Source: Solirubrobacterales bacterium (lineage in GTDB: Bacteria > Actinomycetota > Thermoleophilia > Solirubrobacterales > Solirubrobacteraceae). Taken from it: a stretch of 14,490 bases of DNA. Position 1 is the stretch's first letter, and every line of letters starts with the position of its first letter. This document shows positions 1-6,642 of the stretch, in pieces. The notes under the pieces were generated by a model, which was given only the letters and a program-made list of their open reading frames with translations, searched no databases and was not told the origin of the DNA. The position numbers and the translations under genes were made by a program. The stretch covers positions 1 to 14,490 of the forward strand of contig JAFAZB010000203.1 in the NCBI GenBank assembly GCA_019240015.1, written 5' to 3'.

Positions 1-1
1 G

Positions 2-871
2 CGGACCTTCGACGAGCTGATCGAGCGGATCGCGCCGGACCAGGACCGCGCGCGCCAGATCAAGGCCAACCGCGTCTACCGCGAGCTCTCGACCGCAGTC
101 TCGGGCTCGCAGGAGTACACCGCGATCGCCAAGCTCTACGACCTCGACCGCGAAGGCCAGTTCGACATGCTCGTGCTGGACACCCCGCCGTCGCGCAACG
201 CGCTGGACTTCCTCGATGCCCCGGGGCGCCTGACCTCGTTCTTGGAGGGCCGCGCGCTGAAGGCGTTCGTCCGCCCCACGGGCCTCGGGATGCGGGTGCT
301 CGGCAGAGGGGCCGCGCCGCTGCTGGCCGCGCTGCGCCGGATCACCGGCGTCGACCTGCTCACCGACCTGTCCACGTTCTTCCAGCTGCTCGGCGACATG
401 ACCGACGACTTCAGCGTCCGCGCCGCCCAGGTCGAGCGCTTGCTGCGGGCCGAGACGACCGCCTTCCTGCTGGTGAGCACCGCCCAGGGAGCACCGATCG
501 AGGAAGCGCTGTGGTTCGGGCAGACGCTCGAATCGAGCGGCTTGCCGTTCGCGGGCGTGGTCGTCAACCGCGTGCACCACGACATTCTCGGCGACCGCGA
601 GCCACTCGAGCTGGGGGTCGAGCTCGACAAGGCGCTGCCGCCGGAGCTTGCGGCCCGGGTGGCCGAGAACTTCCACGACTATCACGTGCTCGCGCGCCGC
701 GACGAGCGCAACGTGGCGCGCTTGGCCGCCGAGCTCGACGGCCGGCCGCTGCTGCTCGTTCCCCACCTCGACGACGACGTCCACGACATCGACGGGCTGC
801 TGGCGATGCACCGCTACCTGTTCGCCACCGAGCAACACCGCGCCCGCCTGATCGCCGACGTGGTGGCGTGA
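2..871 (+). CDS. ArsA-family anion-transporting ATPase (3' part; 5' end outside window)
   Basis: The reading frame is open from base 2 to the TGA at 869-871, giving 289 residues of a protein whose start lies to the left. The segment DTPPSRNALDFL (about residues 60-71 of the visible part) matches the switch II region of ArsA/Get3-type P-loop ATPases. The preceding text, with SGSQEYTAIAKLY, and the following LDAPGRLTSFL are also typical of actinobacterial ArsA-like proteins, which often occur as adjacent pairs. The P-loop itself would lie upstream and is not visible. Family members are cytoplasmic ATPases, either partners of arsenite pumps or tail-anchored protein targeting factors. The actinobacterial branch is poorly characterised, so I do not claim arsenic resistance. 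The gene ends 3 bp from the convergent gene at 875-1453. The family call is confident; the role is open. Confidence 0.88.
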   Translation, partial: RTFDELIERIAPDQDRARQIKANRVYRELSTAVSGSQEYTAIAKLYDLDREGQFDMLVLDTPPSRNALDFLDAPGRLTSFLEGRALKAFVRPTGLGMRVLGRGAAPLLAALRRITGVDLLTDLSTFFQLLGDMTDDFSVRAAQVERLLRAETTAFLLVSTAQGAPIEEALWFGQTLESSGLPFAGVVVNRVHHDILGDREPLELGVELDKALPPELAARVAENFHDYHVLARRDERNVARLAAELDGRPLLLVPHLDDDVHDIDGLLAMHRYLFATEQHRARLIADVVA

Positions 872-874
872 GCT

Positions 875-1453
875 TCACGACGCTCGCACGAGCAGCGGGG
901 AACCGGCCCCCGGGGCCCAGGTCGTCCACGCCAGCAGCAGCGCTTCCCACTCCTCGGCGCCGACCTCGCGCTGCTCGCGGTGTAGCTCTATCGCGCCCTG
1001 GTGAAGCAGCTCCCAGACCGCCCGCTCGACGAGTCCCAGCCGCTCGCTGACCCGCCAACCGGGGTGGAGCTCGCTCGCCCATGCGACCAGCTCGCCGACC
1101 GTCGAGGGGCCGGACGCGCAGCGGGCGATCAGCGCCGCCTTGAACGACGCGAGCACCGGCTCGCCGGGACCGCGGTGGGCTTGCAGGCGCGCGTCGGCGA
1201 GGAGCCCAGCCGTGACCTCCGCCCCGGTTCGGGTCACCTGCGCCCAGCCCCGGCCCAGCCCGATCTCCTCCACCCCCAGCGCGGCCCCCTCGTAGATCGT
1301 CAGCCGGGCTCGCTGCGGCTCCCAGCGGCGATCGTTCAGCTCGATCGCCGCACCCCGCAGCCAGGGCCCGAGGATCCGACGCTCGAGCTCATCCCGGGCG
1401 AGGTTGAACGCGCGCGTGACGTGGATCGACTGGCGCAGCTCGAGGTGAAACAC
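875..1453 (-). CDS. Hypothetical protein, possible C-terminal winged helix
   Basis: A 192-residue protein that I cannot assign to a named family. The GTG start (1453-1451) lies 11 bp after the stop of the upstream pyrophosphatase gene. An AGGA sits at the end of that gene, so the two are probably co-transcribed. The N-terminal half (residues 1-85) is rich in Arg, Glu and Trp, with segments such as NDRRWEPQRARLTIYEG and GLGRGWAQVTRTG. The C-terminal part (about 100-160) alternates helices in a pattern like a winged helix, with VGELVAWASEL followed by LVERAVWELLHQGAIEL. It has no signal peptide or membrane segment, so it is probably cytoplasmic. The coding character is good: the frame fills the gap between two firm genes. 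The winged-helix idea is inference only. Confidence 0.72.
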   Translation of the reverse strand: MFHLELRQSIHVTRAFNLARDELERRILGPWLRGAAIELNDRRWEPQRARLTIYEGAALGVEEIGLGRGWAQVTRTGAEVTAGLLADARLQAHRGPGEPVLASFKAALIARCASGPSTVGELVAWASELHPGWRVSERLGLVERAVWELLHQGAIELHREQREVGAEEWEALLLAWTTWAPGAGSPLLVRAS

Positions 1454-1464
1454 GCGCCCGGGCG

Positions 1465-1965
1465 CTAGTCCTGGCCCTGCGAGCGGTGGCGCTCTCTGGC
1501 CTCCTCGATCATCGCCATGGCCTCGTCGCGATCCCCCCAGCCGCAGGGCTCGGACTCCTTGTCGGGGTCGAGGTCCTTGTACACGGTGAAGAAATGGGTG
1601 ATCTCGTTTCGCAGCTGGCCGGGTAGGTCATCGACTCGCTCGAGCGTGTTCCACCCAGGGTCGCTCCAGGGCACGCAGACCACCTTGTGGTCGAGGCCCT
1701 TTTCATCCTTCATGTGGAACAGCCCGATCGGCTTGACCGGGACGATGCAGCCCGGGAAGGTGGGCTCGGATACGCATACCAGCGCGTCGAGCTCATCGCC
1801 ATCGGGCGCGAGCGTGTCCGGGATGTAGCCGTAGTCGGTCGGATAGACCATCGACGCCGAGATGAACCGGTCGAGCTTGATGCCGCCGTACTCGGGGTCG
1901 TACTCGTACTTGTTCCGGCTCCCCTTGGGGATCTCGATGATGCAGTGCAGCTGGTCGGAGTCCAT
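1465..1965 (-). CDS. ppa: Inorganic pyrophosphatase, family I
   Basis: Soluble family I pyrophosphatase of 166 residues, the normal short bacterial length. It hydrolyses pyrophosphate to two phosphates and so pulls biosynthetic reactions forward. The signature DGDELDALV spans residues 55-63, with metal-binding Asp55, Asp57 and Asp60. Other family active-site residues are visible: Glu11, Lys19, Glu21, Arg33, Tyr41 and Tyr45 in VYPTDYGYIP, Asp87, Asp92 and Lys94 in KDEKGLDHK, and Tyr129-Lys130 in FFTVYKDLDP. The ATG at 1965-1963 begins MDSDQLHCIIEIPKGS, the expected N-terminus, with a GGGGAAG upstream. It is probably the first gene of a two-gene unit with 875-1453. It shares a 193-bp divergent intergenic region with the phosphoesterase gene at 2159. 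Nothing essential is missing. Confidence 0.97.
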   Translation of the reverse strand: MDSDQLHCIIEIPKGSRNKYEYDPEYGGIKLDRFISASMVYPTDYGYIPDTLAPDGDELDALVCVSEPTFPGCIVPVKPIGLFHMKDEKGLDHKVVCVPWSDPGWNTLERVDDLPGQLRNEITHFFTVYKDLDPDKESEPCGWGDRDEAMAMIEEARERHRSQGQD

Positions 1966-2158
1966 GGGCGGCGTGCTTCCCCGGAGAGCCTATTCGGGAA
2001 CGCGAGGTTGCGGCTGGCGGCCGCGCATCTTCACATCGCGAGCACAACTCGGTCACGCCCCGGACACTCCCGCCCCGCGCTCCCACGCAACAGTTCCAGC
2101 GGGCACCGGCCTGGCAGTCGCCACCGGTCAGAACCAGCAATCGACCCAGGGAGCGCGG

Positions 2159-4135
2159 ATGTCCCACAGGCGAATCGTTGCAATCGTGTTGGCGGTGGCG
2201 GGTGTCGCGGCCGCGCTGCTCGCCGGAGCGGCGGCGGGTGTAGCGCGCGGGCCAGGACGACACCATCCGGCCTGGGGCGAGCGCGACGGCGCCACCGCCA
2301 CGCCGATCCAGCACGTGGTCGTGATCTTCCAGGAGAACGTCTCGTTCGACCACTATTTCGGCACCTATCCGCACGCGGCGAACACCGATGGTCAACCGTT
2401 CACCGCCGCCCGCTGGACGCCGGCGGTCGACGGGCTCACCCCCGCCACCGATCCATCGCTGCCGCCGGGGCTCCGTCATGGCGCCAACCTGCTCGTGAGC
2501 AACGCGAACACCGCCCTGCCACAGCGACTCGACTCGAGCGCCGTCGGCCTCACCGGAGGGGCCGGCGGCCAGTTGACCTGCGACCAGGACCACAACTACA
2601 GCGACGAGCAGCAGGCCTTCGACGGCGGCAAGCTCGACCGCTTCGTACAGAGCGTGGGCACCGCCAGCGGCACCTCTCCGTTCGGGACCCCGTGCAACCC
2701 CGCCACGGTGATGGACTACTACGACGGCAACACGGTGACCGCGCTCTGGAACTACGCCCAGCGCTACGCGATGAGTGACAACTCGTACGGAACCACGTTC
2801 GGTCCGTCGGCTCCGGGGGCCATCAACCTGATCTCCGGCGACACGGGCAACGTGGACTCAGCCCACGAGGCGAACGCTCCGTCGGTCTCGACCTCCACCT
2901 CGCCAAACGGGGACATCACCCCCGACGGCAACGGCGGCTATTCGCTGACCAGCGACGCCCAGCCCTACTGGGACGATTGCTCGACGCGCGACGCCGTGGC
3001 GTTGTCCGGCGCCAACATCGGCGATCAGCTGAACGCGGCCGGACTCTCCTGGGGCTGGTTTGAGGGTGGGTTCAGGCCCACCACCAGCTACCAGCAGGCT
3101 CTGGCCGCGACACACAACTCGGGTCAGGCGACCGCCACGTTCCTCGCCGACGAGTTCAAGAACGCCGGCTTTCAGAACTCGGTTGCGCACTCCACCAACC
3201 AGGGCCTGTGCGACGCGGTGCATCCGGTTGGCGTCGCGCTGGGCGGCGCGGGCCAATGGGGCTACAAGGACGACTACATCCCCCATCACGAGCCATTCCA
3301 GTACTACGCCTCGACCGCCAACCCCCATCACCTCACGATCCCGACCGATGCCGGCGGCCAGGACACGCTCGCCGGGCTGCAGCAGATCGGGCGCGATACC
3401 CAGAGTACGGTCGACGGCAAGCCGCAGTTCGACACCCCCAACCACAACTACGACATCAGCGACTTCGACCAGCTCGTAGCCGCGATCGCCAAGCACCAGC
3501 TGCCGGCCTCGGCGCTGCCCGCGGTCAGCTTCCTGAAGGCCCCCGGCTACCAGGACGGACACGCGGCCTACTCCGACCCCCAGGACGAGCAGCAGTTCAT
3601 TACCAGCGAGATCGACGCGCTGATGCGCACCCCCGATTGGCGCCACACCGCGGTGATCGTCAACTACGACGACTCGGATGGCTGGTATGACCACGTCTAC
3701 AGCGGCGTGCACAACCCCTCGCGCTCGCCGGCGGACAACCTGACCGCCACCACCCCCAGCGGTCCGACCTCGGGCCAGTGCCTCGCGACACGCGCGAGCA
3801 AGGCTCCGCTGGCGGACGAGCAGGGTCGCTGTGGCCTGGGGCCACGGCTGCCGATGATCGTGATCTCGCCGTTCGCGAGGCGCGACTACGTCGACCACAA
3901 CCTCAGCGACCAGAGCTCGATCATCAACTTCGTCGAGTACAACTGGCGCCTGCCGGCGATCAGCGGCTCGGCCGACCGGCTGCTCGCCGGGCGCGACTTG
4001 CGCGAGGGAGTCCCGTTCGACCTCGCCGGCCTGTTCGACTTCTACGCCCCGCCGAACCGGAGCTTGATCCTCGATCCGCTTAGCGGCCAGCCCGTGGACC
4101 GGATCTGGGGCACACGCAGAACGAGCGGGCACTGA
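2159..4135 (+). CDS. Secreted phosphoesterase, phospholipase C / acid phosphatase family
   Basis: A 658-residue protein. The ATG at 2159 is chosen because AGGGAG (2148-2153) precedes it by 5 bp and because it begins a signal peptide: MSHRR, then a hydrophobic Ala/Val/Leu stretch to about residue 28. An in-frame ATG at 1862 would overlap the pyrophosphatase gene and mask this signal. Family motifs appear in order: HVVVIFQENVSFDHYFGTYP (52-71), TTFGPSAPGAINLISGDTG (212-230, containing the usual nucleophile position), WRHTAVIVNYDDSDGWYDHV (494-513, metal ligands), and LPMIVISPFARRDYVDH (564-580) followed by SSIINFVEYNWRLP. This domain covers bacterial phospholipases C and AcpA-type acid phosphatases, and the substrate cannot be told from sequence alone. 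It is probably exported, and no membrane anchor or sorting signal is visible at the C-terminus. Confidence 0.93.
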   Translation: MSHRRIVAIVLAVAGVAAALLAGAAAGVARGPGRHHPAWGERDGATATPIQHVVVIFQENVSFDHYFGTYPHAANTDGQPFTAARWTPAVDGLTPATDPSLPPGLRHGANLLVSNANTALPQRLDSSAVGLTGGAGGQLTCDQDHNYSDEQQAFDGGKLDRFVQSVGTASGTSPFGTPCNPATVMDYYDGNTVTALWNYAQRYAMSDNSYGTTFGPSAPGAINLISGDTGNVDSAHEANAPSVSTSTSPNGDITPDGNGGYSLTSDAQPYWDDCSTRDAVALSGANIGDQLNAAGLSWGWFEGGFRPTTSYQQALAATHNSGQATATFLADEFKNAGFQNSVAHSTNQGLCDAVHPVGVALGGAGQWGYKDDYIPHHEPFQYYASTANPHHLTIPTDAGGQDTLAGLQQIGRDTQSTVDGKPQFDTPNHNYDISDFDQLVAAIAKHQLPASALPAVSFLKAPGYQDGHAAYSDPQDEQQFITSEIDALMRTPDWRHTAVIVNYDDSDGWYDHVYSGVHNPSRSPADNLTATTPSGPTSGQCLATRASKAPLADEQGRCGLGPRLPMIVISPFARRDYVDHNLSDQSSIINFVEYNWRLPAISGSADRLLAGRDLREGVPFDLAGLFDFYAPPNRSLILDPLSGQPVDRIWGTRRTSGH

Positions 4136-4144
4136 GCCCGCTCG
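4122..4144 (+). terminator. Stem-loop spanning the phosphoesterase stop codon
   Basis: CGAGCGGGC (4122-4130) and GCCCGCTCG (4136-4144) form a perfect 9-bp stem around the loop ACTGA, which contains the TGA stop codon. No T-run follows. Such U-less GC hairpins are often taken as terminators or mRNA 3' stabilisers in high-GC actinobacteria. The structure is seen; the function is inferred. Confidence 0.55.
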
Positions 4145-4220
4145 CCGCTGCGGTCGCGCTCCCCCTGACTGCATACGAGCCCCAGGACTTACGTGTTGTG
4201 CCTGGCGGGCAAAACACTCC

Positions 4221-4240
4221 CGGCCCGGTTTGGCGGGCCG
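4221..4240 (-). terminator. Probable terminator of the 4265-5593 gene
   Basis: CGGCCCG (4221-4227) and CGGGCCG (4234-4240) form a 7-bp stem with a 6-nt loop, 24 bp beyond the minus-strand stop codon. Read on the minus strand, the stem is followed by GGAGTGTTTTGCCC, a short T-rich tract, as expected for an intrinsic terminator. Confidence 0.55.
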
Positions 4241-4264
4241 AGTAGGGAGCGGCCGGCTCAGAGC

Positions 4265-5593
4265 CTAGCGAGCCGGGGCCGGGTCGGGGTCCAGGGCGGG
4301 GTCCGGGTCCGGGGCCGGGGTCGGCGCGGGGGCAGCCGCAACGGGGGCGTCCTGCGCCGAGGACTCGGCGAGCAGCTCGTCCGCGACCGCCCGCAGGTCA
4401 GGCTCGAGATGACCGCACAGCGCGTCGCGCAGGATCGCCCGCAGATGCTCGGCGAGCTCGTCCACCAGCGCATCGACGCCGGGCTCGGCCGGGGCCAGTC
4501 CCGCGATCACGGCCCGCTCGAGCGAGATCGCGTAGGCGGTGCGCTCGGCGAGCTGCGCGCGTTCCTCGGGCTTGGCGCAGATCACCGCGAGCCGCTGGGC
4601 GAGCCGCCCGCTGGCCGGACCCTCGGGCTCGAGCAGCGCCCGCAACGCCAGCAGGTAGTCGGTCAGCGCCTCGAACGGGGCGAGCCGCTCGCACCCCATC
4701 TCGAACCGCGCCAGCGCCCACGCCAGCTCGCCACCGGTGGGCGTCCGCCGCGCGATCAGGTTGCAGAACGCGCGCAGCTCGTCCTCACGCTCGGCCGAGA
4801 TGAAGGTCACGAATCTGGGGCGGCCGCTGCCGCCCATCGCGACCGGGCGCCACGCGCCGGCATCCGTGCGAGCCCAGGCGACCGGGCCGAAGGCGTAGCC
4901 CCCCCGCTCGAACAGCCGCAGCGCCGTGAGGATCCGGCGAAACCGCTTTCGCGCCACCGGCACCGGCGGCCGGGACGCTCGATCCTGCGCGATCGCCAGC
5001 ACCGCGAGCACGCTCGGCTCCTCGCTCTCGCCCCACACCGCTTCGGACGGGGCGTCGGGGAACGCGTCGCCTCGAACCAGCGACAGGCCCCCTCCGAGCG
5101 CCAGCTCGCTGGTCTCCGGGTCGAGCGCCACCCCCAGCAGCGGCGCGATCACCGTCGCCATGCAGCGACCCTCGTACATCACCCGCTCGAGATCTGCGTA
5201 GGCCGTCTCAAAGCGTGCCGGATCGAAGCCGAACTCGCTGCGCTCCGCGAACACCGACCCGAGGAACGCCCGCAGCGCGGCGTCCGCCCGCTCCCTCGGC
5301 TGGCCGGGGATCCGAGTCTCCCCCTTCGCCTCCAGATACGCGGCCACCCCGTCGGCGGCGGCCAGCGCACGCGCCGCGGGCGCGTAGGTGGGCAGGGCCG
5401 AGAGCAGCCCGAGTCGCTCGCGGATGAAGGCGCCGGTCAGCGGGCGGTAGCAGTACAGCGGCACCCGGCCGGCCCCGGGCTCCTCGATCACCTCGAACGG
5501 CACCTCGGCGCCGCCGGCCGTCTCCGCCGCCAGCCAGCTGGCGGCATCGACGGTGAACGCCTCGAGGACCTGATGCAGCGCTCCGTTGCGCAC
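4265..5593 (-). CDS. Hypothetical protein with possible degenerate HEPN-like region
   Basis: A 442-residue protein from a GTG start (5593-5591) to TAG (4267-4265). I do not recognise the full-length family. Residues about 215-365 read like an Apea-type HEPN domain: RFRRILTALRLFERGGYAF, then ALARFEMGCERLAPFEALTD, YLLALRALLEPEG, and RLAQRLAVICAKPEERAQL. The usual R-S-x-x-x-H-G end is replaced by LERAVIAG (358-365), so the ribonuclease Arg/His pair is not seen. The N-terminal 210 residues are unassigned. The tail (418-442) is a low-complexity Ala/Pro/Asp stretch, encoded by a G-rich repeat on the plus strand (about 4265-4335). There is no signal peptide or membrane segment. It lies 82 bp downstream of the RpiB-like gene on the same strand. 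The coding call is firm; the HEPN resemblance is inference. Confidence 0.75.
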   Translation of the reverse strand: MRNGALHQVLEAFTVDAASWLAAETAGGAEVPFEVIEEPGAGRVPLYCYRPLTGAFIRERLGLLSALPTYAPAARALAAADGVAAYLEAKGETRIPGQPRERADAALRAFLGSVFAERSEFGFDPARFETAYADLERVMYEGRCMATVIAPLLGVALDPETSELALGGGLSLVRGDAFPDAPSEAVWGESEEPSVLAVLAIAQDRASRPPVPVARKRFRRILTALRLFERGGYAFGPVAWARTDAGAWRPVAMGGSGRPRFVTFISAEREDELRAFCNLIARRTPTGGELAWALARFEMGCERLAPFEALTDYLLALRALLEPEGPASGRLAQRLAVICAKPEERAQLAERTAYAISLERAVIAGLAPAEPGVDALVDELAEHLRAILRDALCGHLEPDLRAVADELLAESSAQDAPVAAAPAPTPAPDPDPALDPDPAPAR

Positions 5594-5675
5594 CCCCCGC
5601 CGTTTCTCCGTCTTGATCGGGGATCCTGCCGGGGACGGCGAGCTTGCAGCGGGTAGCGCGCGGCGGCCCGCGGTC

Positions 5676-6125
5676 CTACGCCACGCCGCGCTCGATCTCC
5701 GTCAGGTGCTCTACGTTCTCGAGGTCGGTGGGCTCGTCGCTCGGCCGCGATCCCAGCCACGCGTCGAGGATCTCGGCCAGCTCGGCGTGCGAGGTCGCGC
5801 GCAGGCTCAGCGCGAGCACGTTGGCGTCGTTCCACCGTCGCGCTCCCTCCGCAGTCTGGGCGTCGGCGCACAGCGCGGCTCGGATACCCGGCACCTTGTT
5901 GGCCGCGATCGAGGCGCCGGTGCCCGTCCAGCAGGCCACGATCGCCTGCTCGGCGCGCCCCTCGGCGACGTCGCGGGCGGCCAGCTCGCTGGCCCAGGCC
6001 CAATCGGAGCGCTCTCGCTCGGAGTAGGCGCCGTGCAGGATCGGCTCGTGCCCGCGCGTGCGCAGCTCTCCGGGCAGCGCCTGGGCGACGCCCGTCAGCT
6101 CATCCGCCGCGAGGGCGATCCGCAT
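5676..6125 (-). CDS. RpiB/LacA/LacB-family sugar-phosphate isomerase
   Basis: A 149-residue protein, normal for this family of aldose-ketose isomerases such as ribose-5-phosphate isomerase B. The core CWTGTGASIAANKVPGIRAA (65-84) holds the catalytic Cys65 and the anion-hole loop. ARRWNDANVLALSLR (95-109) is the second family motif. Two expected residues differ. The N-terminal D-H-A-G loop is AADELTG (6-12), and the His before N-D-x-N-V is Trp98. CGTG is CWTG, a variant I associate with an actinobacterial branch. The substrate may therefore not be ribose 5-phosphate, so I give no symbol. It begins 13 bp after the HxlR-type gene and is almost certainly co-transcribed with it, which suggests that regulator controls it. 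The family is firm; the substrate is unknown. Confidence 0.88.
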   Translation of the reverse strand: MRIALAADELTGVAQALPGELRTRGHEPILHGAYSERERSDWAWASELAARDVAEGRAEQAIVACWTGTGASIAANKVPGIRAALCADAQTAEGARRWNDANVLALSLRATSHAELAEILDAWLGSRPSDEPTDLENVEHLTEIERGVA

Positions 6126-6138
6126 CCGGCTCGAGTGC

Positions 6139-6513
6139 TCAGAGCGCTGCGACGACCGGCTCGCGCTCGACCGGCGGCGGCGACTCGTCAGCCGGCACGC
6201 AGTCCCCGCCGAGCCACTCGCGGCCGTAGGCGCGCATGTCCTCGATCAGCGGCACCAGGGCGCGACCCTTGTCGGTCAGCACGTACTCGACCCGCGGGGG
6301 CACCTCGGGGTAGGTCTGGCGCTCGACGATCCCCGCCTCCTCGAGCGCCCGCAGGCGCAACGAGAGGGTGCGGGGACTGATCCCCGTCAGCGACCGCTCC
6401 AGCTCGCAGAATCGCGACCTGCCCTCGGACAGGTCGCGGATCAGCAGCAGGGTCCACTTGCCGCACACGATCTCGGCGGTGCGGCAGACGGGGCATGTGT
6501 CTCTGGTTGCCAT
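6139..6513 (-). CDS. HxlR-family winged-helix transcriptional regulator
   Basis: A 124-residue protein with the whole HxlR pattern: CPVCRTAEIVCGKWTLLLIR (7-26), RSRFCELERSLTGISPRTLS (32-51), LRALEEAGIVERQTYPEVPP (54-73) and VEYVLTDKGRALVP (75-88). Cys7 is the position used as a redox sensor in relatives such as YodB/HypR. Here there are extra Cys10, Cys17 and Cys36, so thiol or metal sensing is possible but unproven. The ATG (6513-6511) has GGGGA five bases upstream. Its promoter carries a 17-bp palindrome over the -35 region (6536-6552), suggesting autoregulation. The next gene, 13 bp on, is the RpiB-like isomerase, a likely target through the shared transcript. Confidence 0.93.
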   Translation of the reverse strand: MATRDTCPVCRTAEIVCGKWTLLLIRDLSEGRSRFCELERSLTGISPRTLSLRLRALEEAGIVERQTYPEVPPRVEYVLTDKGRALVPLIEDMRAYGREWLGGDCVPADESPPPVEREPVVAAL

Positions 6514-6522
6514 CTGATCCCC

Positions 6523-6550
6523 ATTCTAGCGCAATGCTTCACCAAGTGAA
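6523..6550 (-). promoter_or_regulatory. Promoter of the HxlR-isomerase operon
   Basis: On the minus strand, TTCACT (6550-6545, 4 of 6 to the -35 consensus) and TAGAAT (6528-6523, 5 of 6 to the -10 consensus) are separated by 16 bp. The predicted start lies within a few bases of the SD, giving a very short leader. Confidence 0.6.
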
Positions 6551-6552
6551 GC
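6536..6552. promoter_or_regulatory. Operator-like palindrome over the HxlR promoter
   Basis: GCTTCAC-CAA-GTGAAGC is a perfect inverted repeat of 7-bp arms with a 3-bp centre. It overlaps the -35 element of the HxlR promoter. A dimeric winged-helix repressor binding here would block transcription, so self-repression by the adjacent HxlR protein is the simplest reading. Confidence 0.5.
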
Positions 6553-6556
6553 GGGC

Positions 6557-6628
6557 GGGCGGCGTGCATGCACGCCGGCCCCGCGGGCCGCATGCGGCCC
6601 GCGGCGGGGCCGCGCATGCGCGGCCCCG
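6557..6628. repeat. Array of three abutting 24-bp GC-rich palindromes
   Basis: There are three consecutive 24-bp units, 6557-6580, 6581-6604 and 6605-6628. Units two and three are perfect palindromes. Their left arms are CCGCGGGCCGCA and CGGGGCCGCGCA, each followed by its exact complement. Unit one is palindromic except for one base pair (6559/6578). All centre on CATG within GCATGC, and centres fall at 6568.5, 6592.5 and 6616.5, exactly 24 bp apart. The array starts 14 bp after the sigma-factor stop codon and precedes the HxlR promoter. As RNA each unit could form a 10-bp hairpin with a CAUG loop. It may be a terminator or stabiliser cluster, a protein-binding array or a REP-like element. 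Confidence 0.85.
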
Positions 6629-6642
6629 AACAGCATCTCGCG

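Noticed and set aside
1862..2158. Upstream extension of the phosphoesterase frame to an ATG at 1862
   Set aside because: It would overlap the pyrophosphatase gene antisense by about 100 bp and bury a good signal peptide. The ATG at 2159 has a proper SD.
2858..4174. Long antisense open frame opposite the phosphoesterase gene
   Set aside because: It is a GC-rich shadow frame with low-complexity Arg/Val/Gly content. The plus-strand gene has clear family motifs throughout.
4265..4335. Separate repeat element at the end of the 4265-5593 gene
   Set aside because: The G-rich pattern is explained by the Asp/Pro/Ala codons of the low-complexity protein tail.
6557..6628. CRISPR array
   Set aside because: The units are palindromes joined end to end without spacers, and no cas gene is present.
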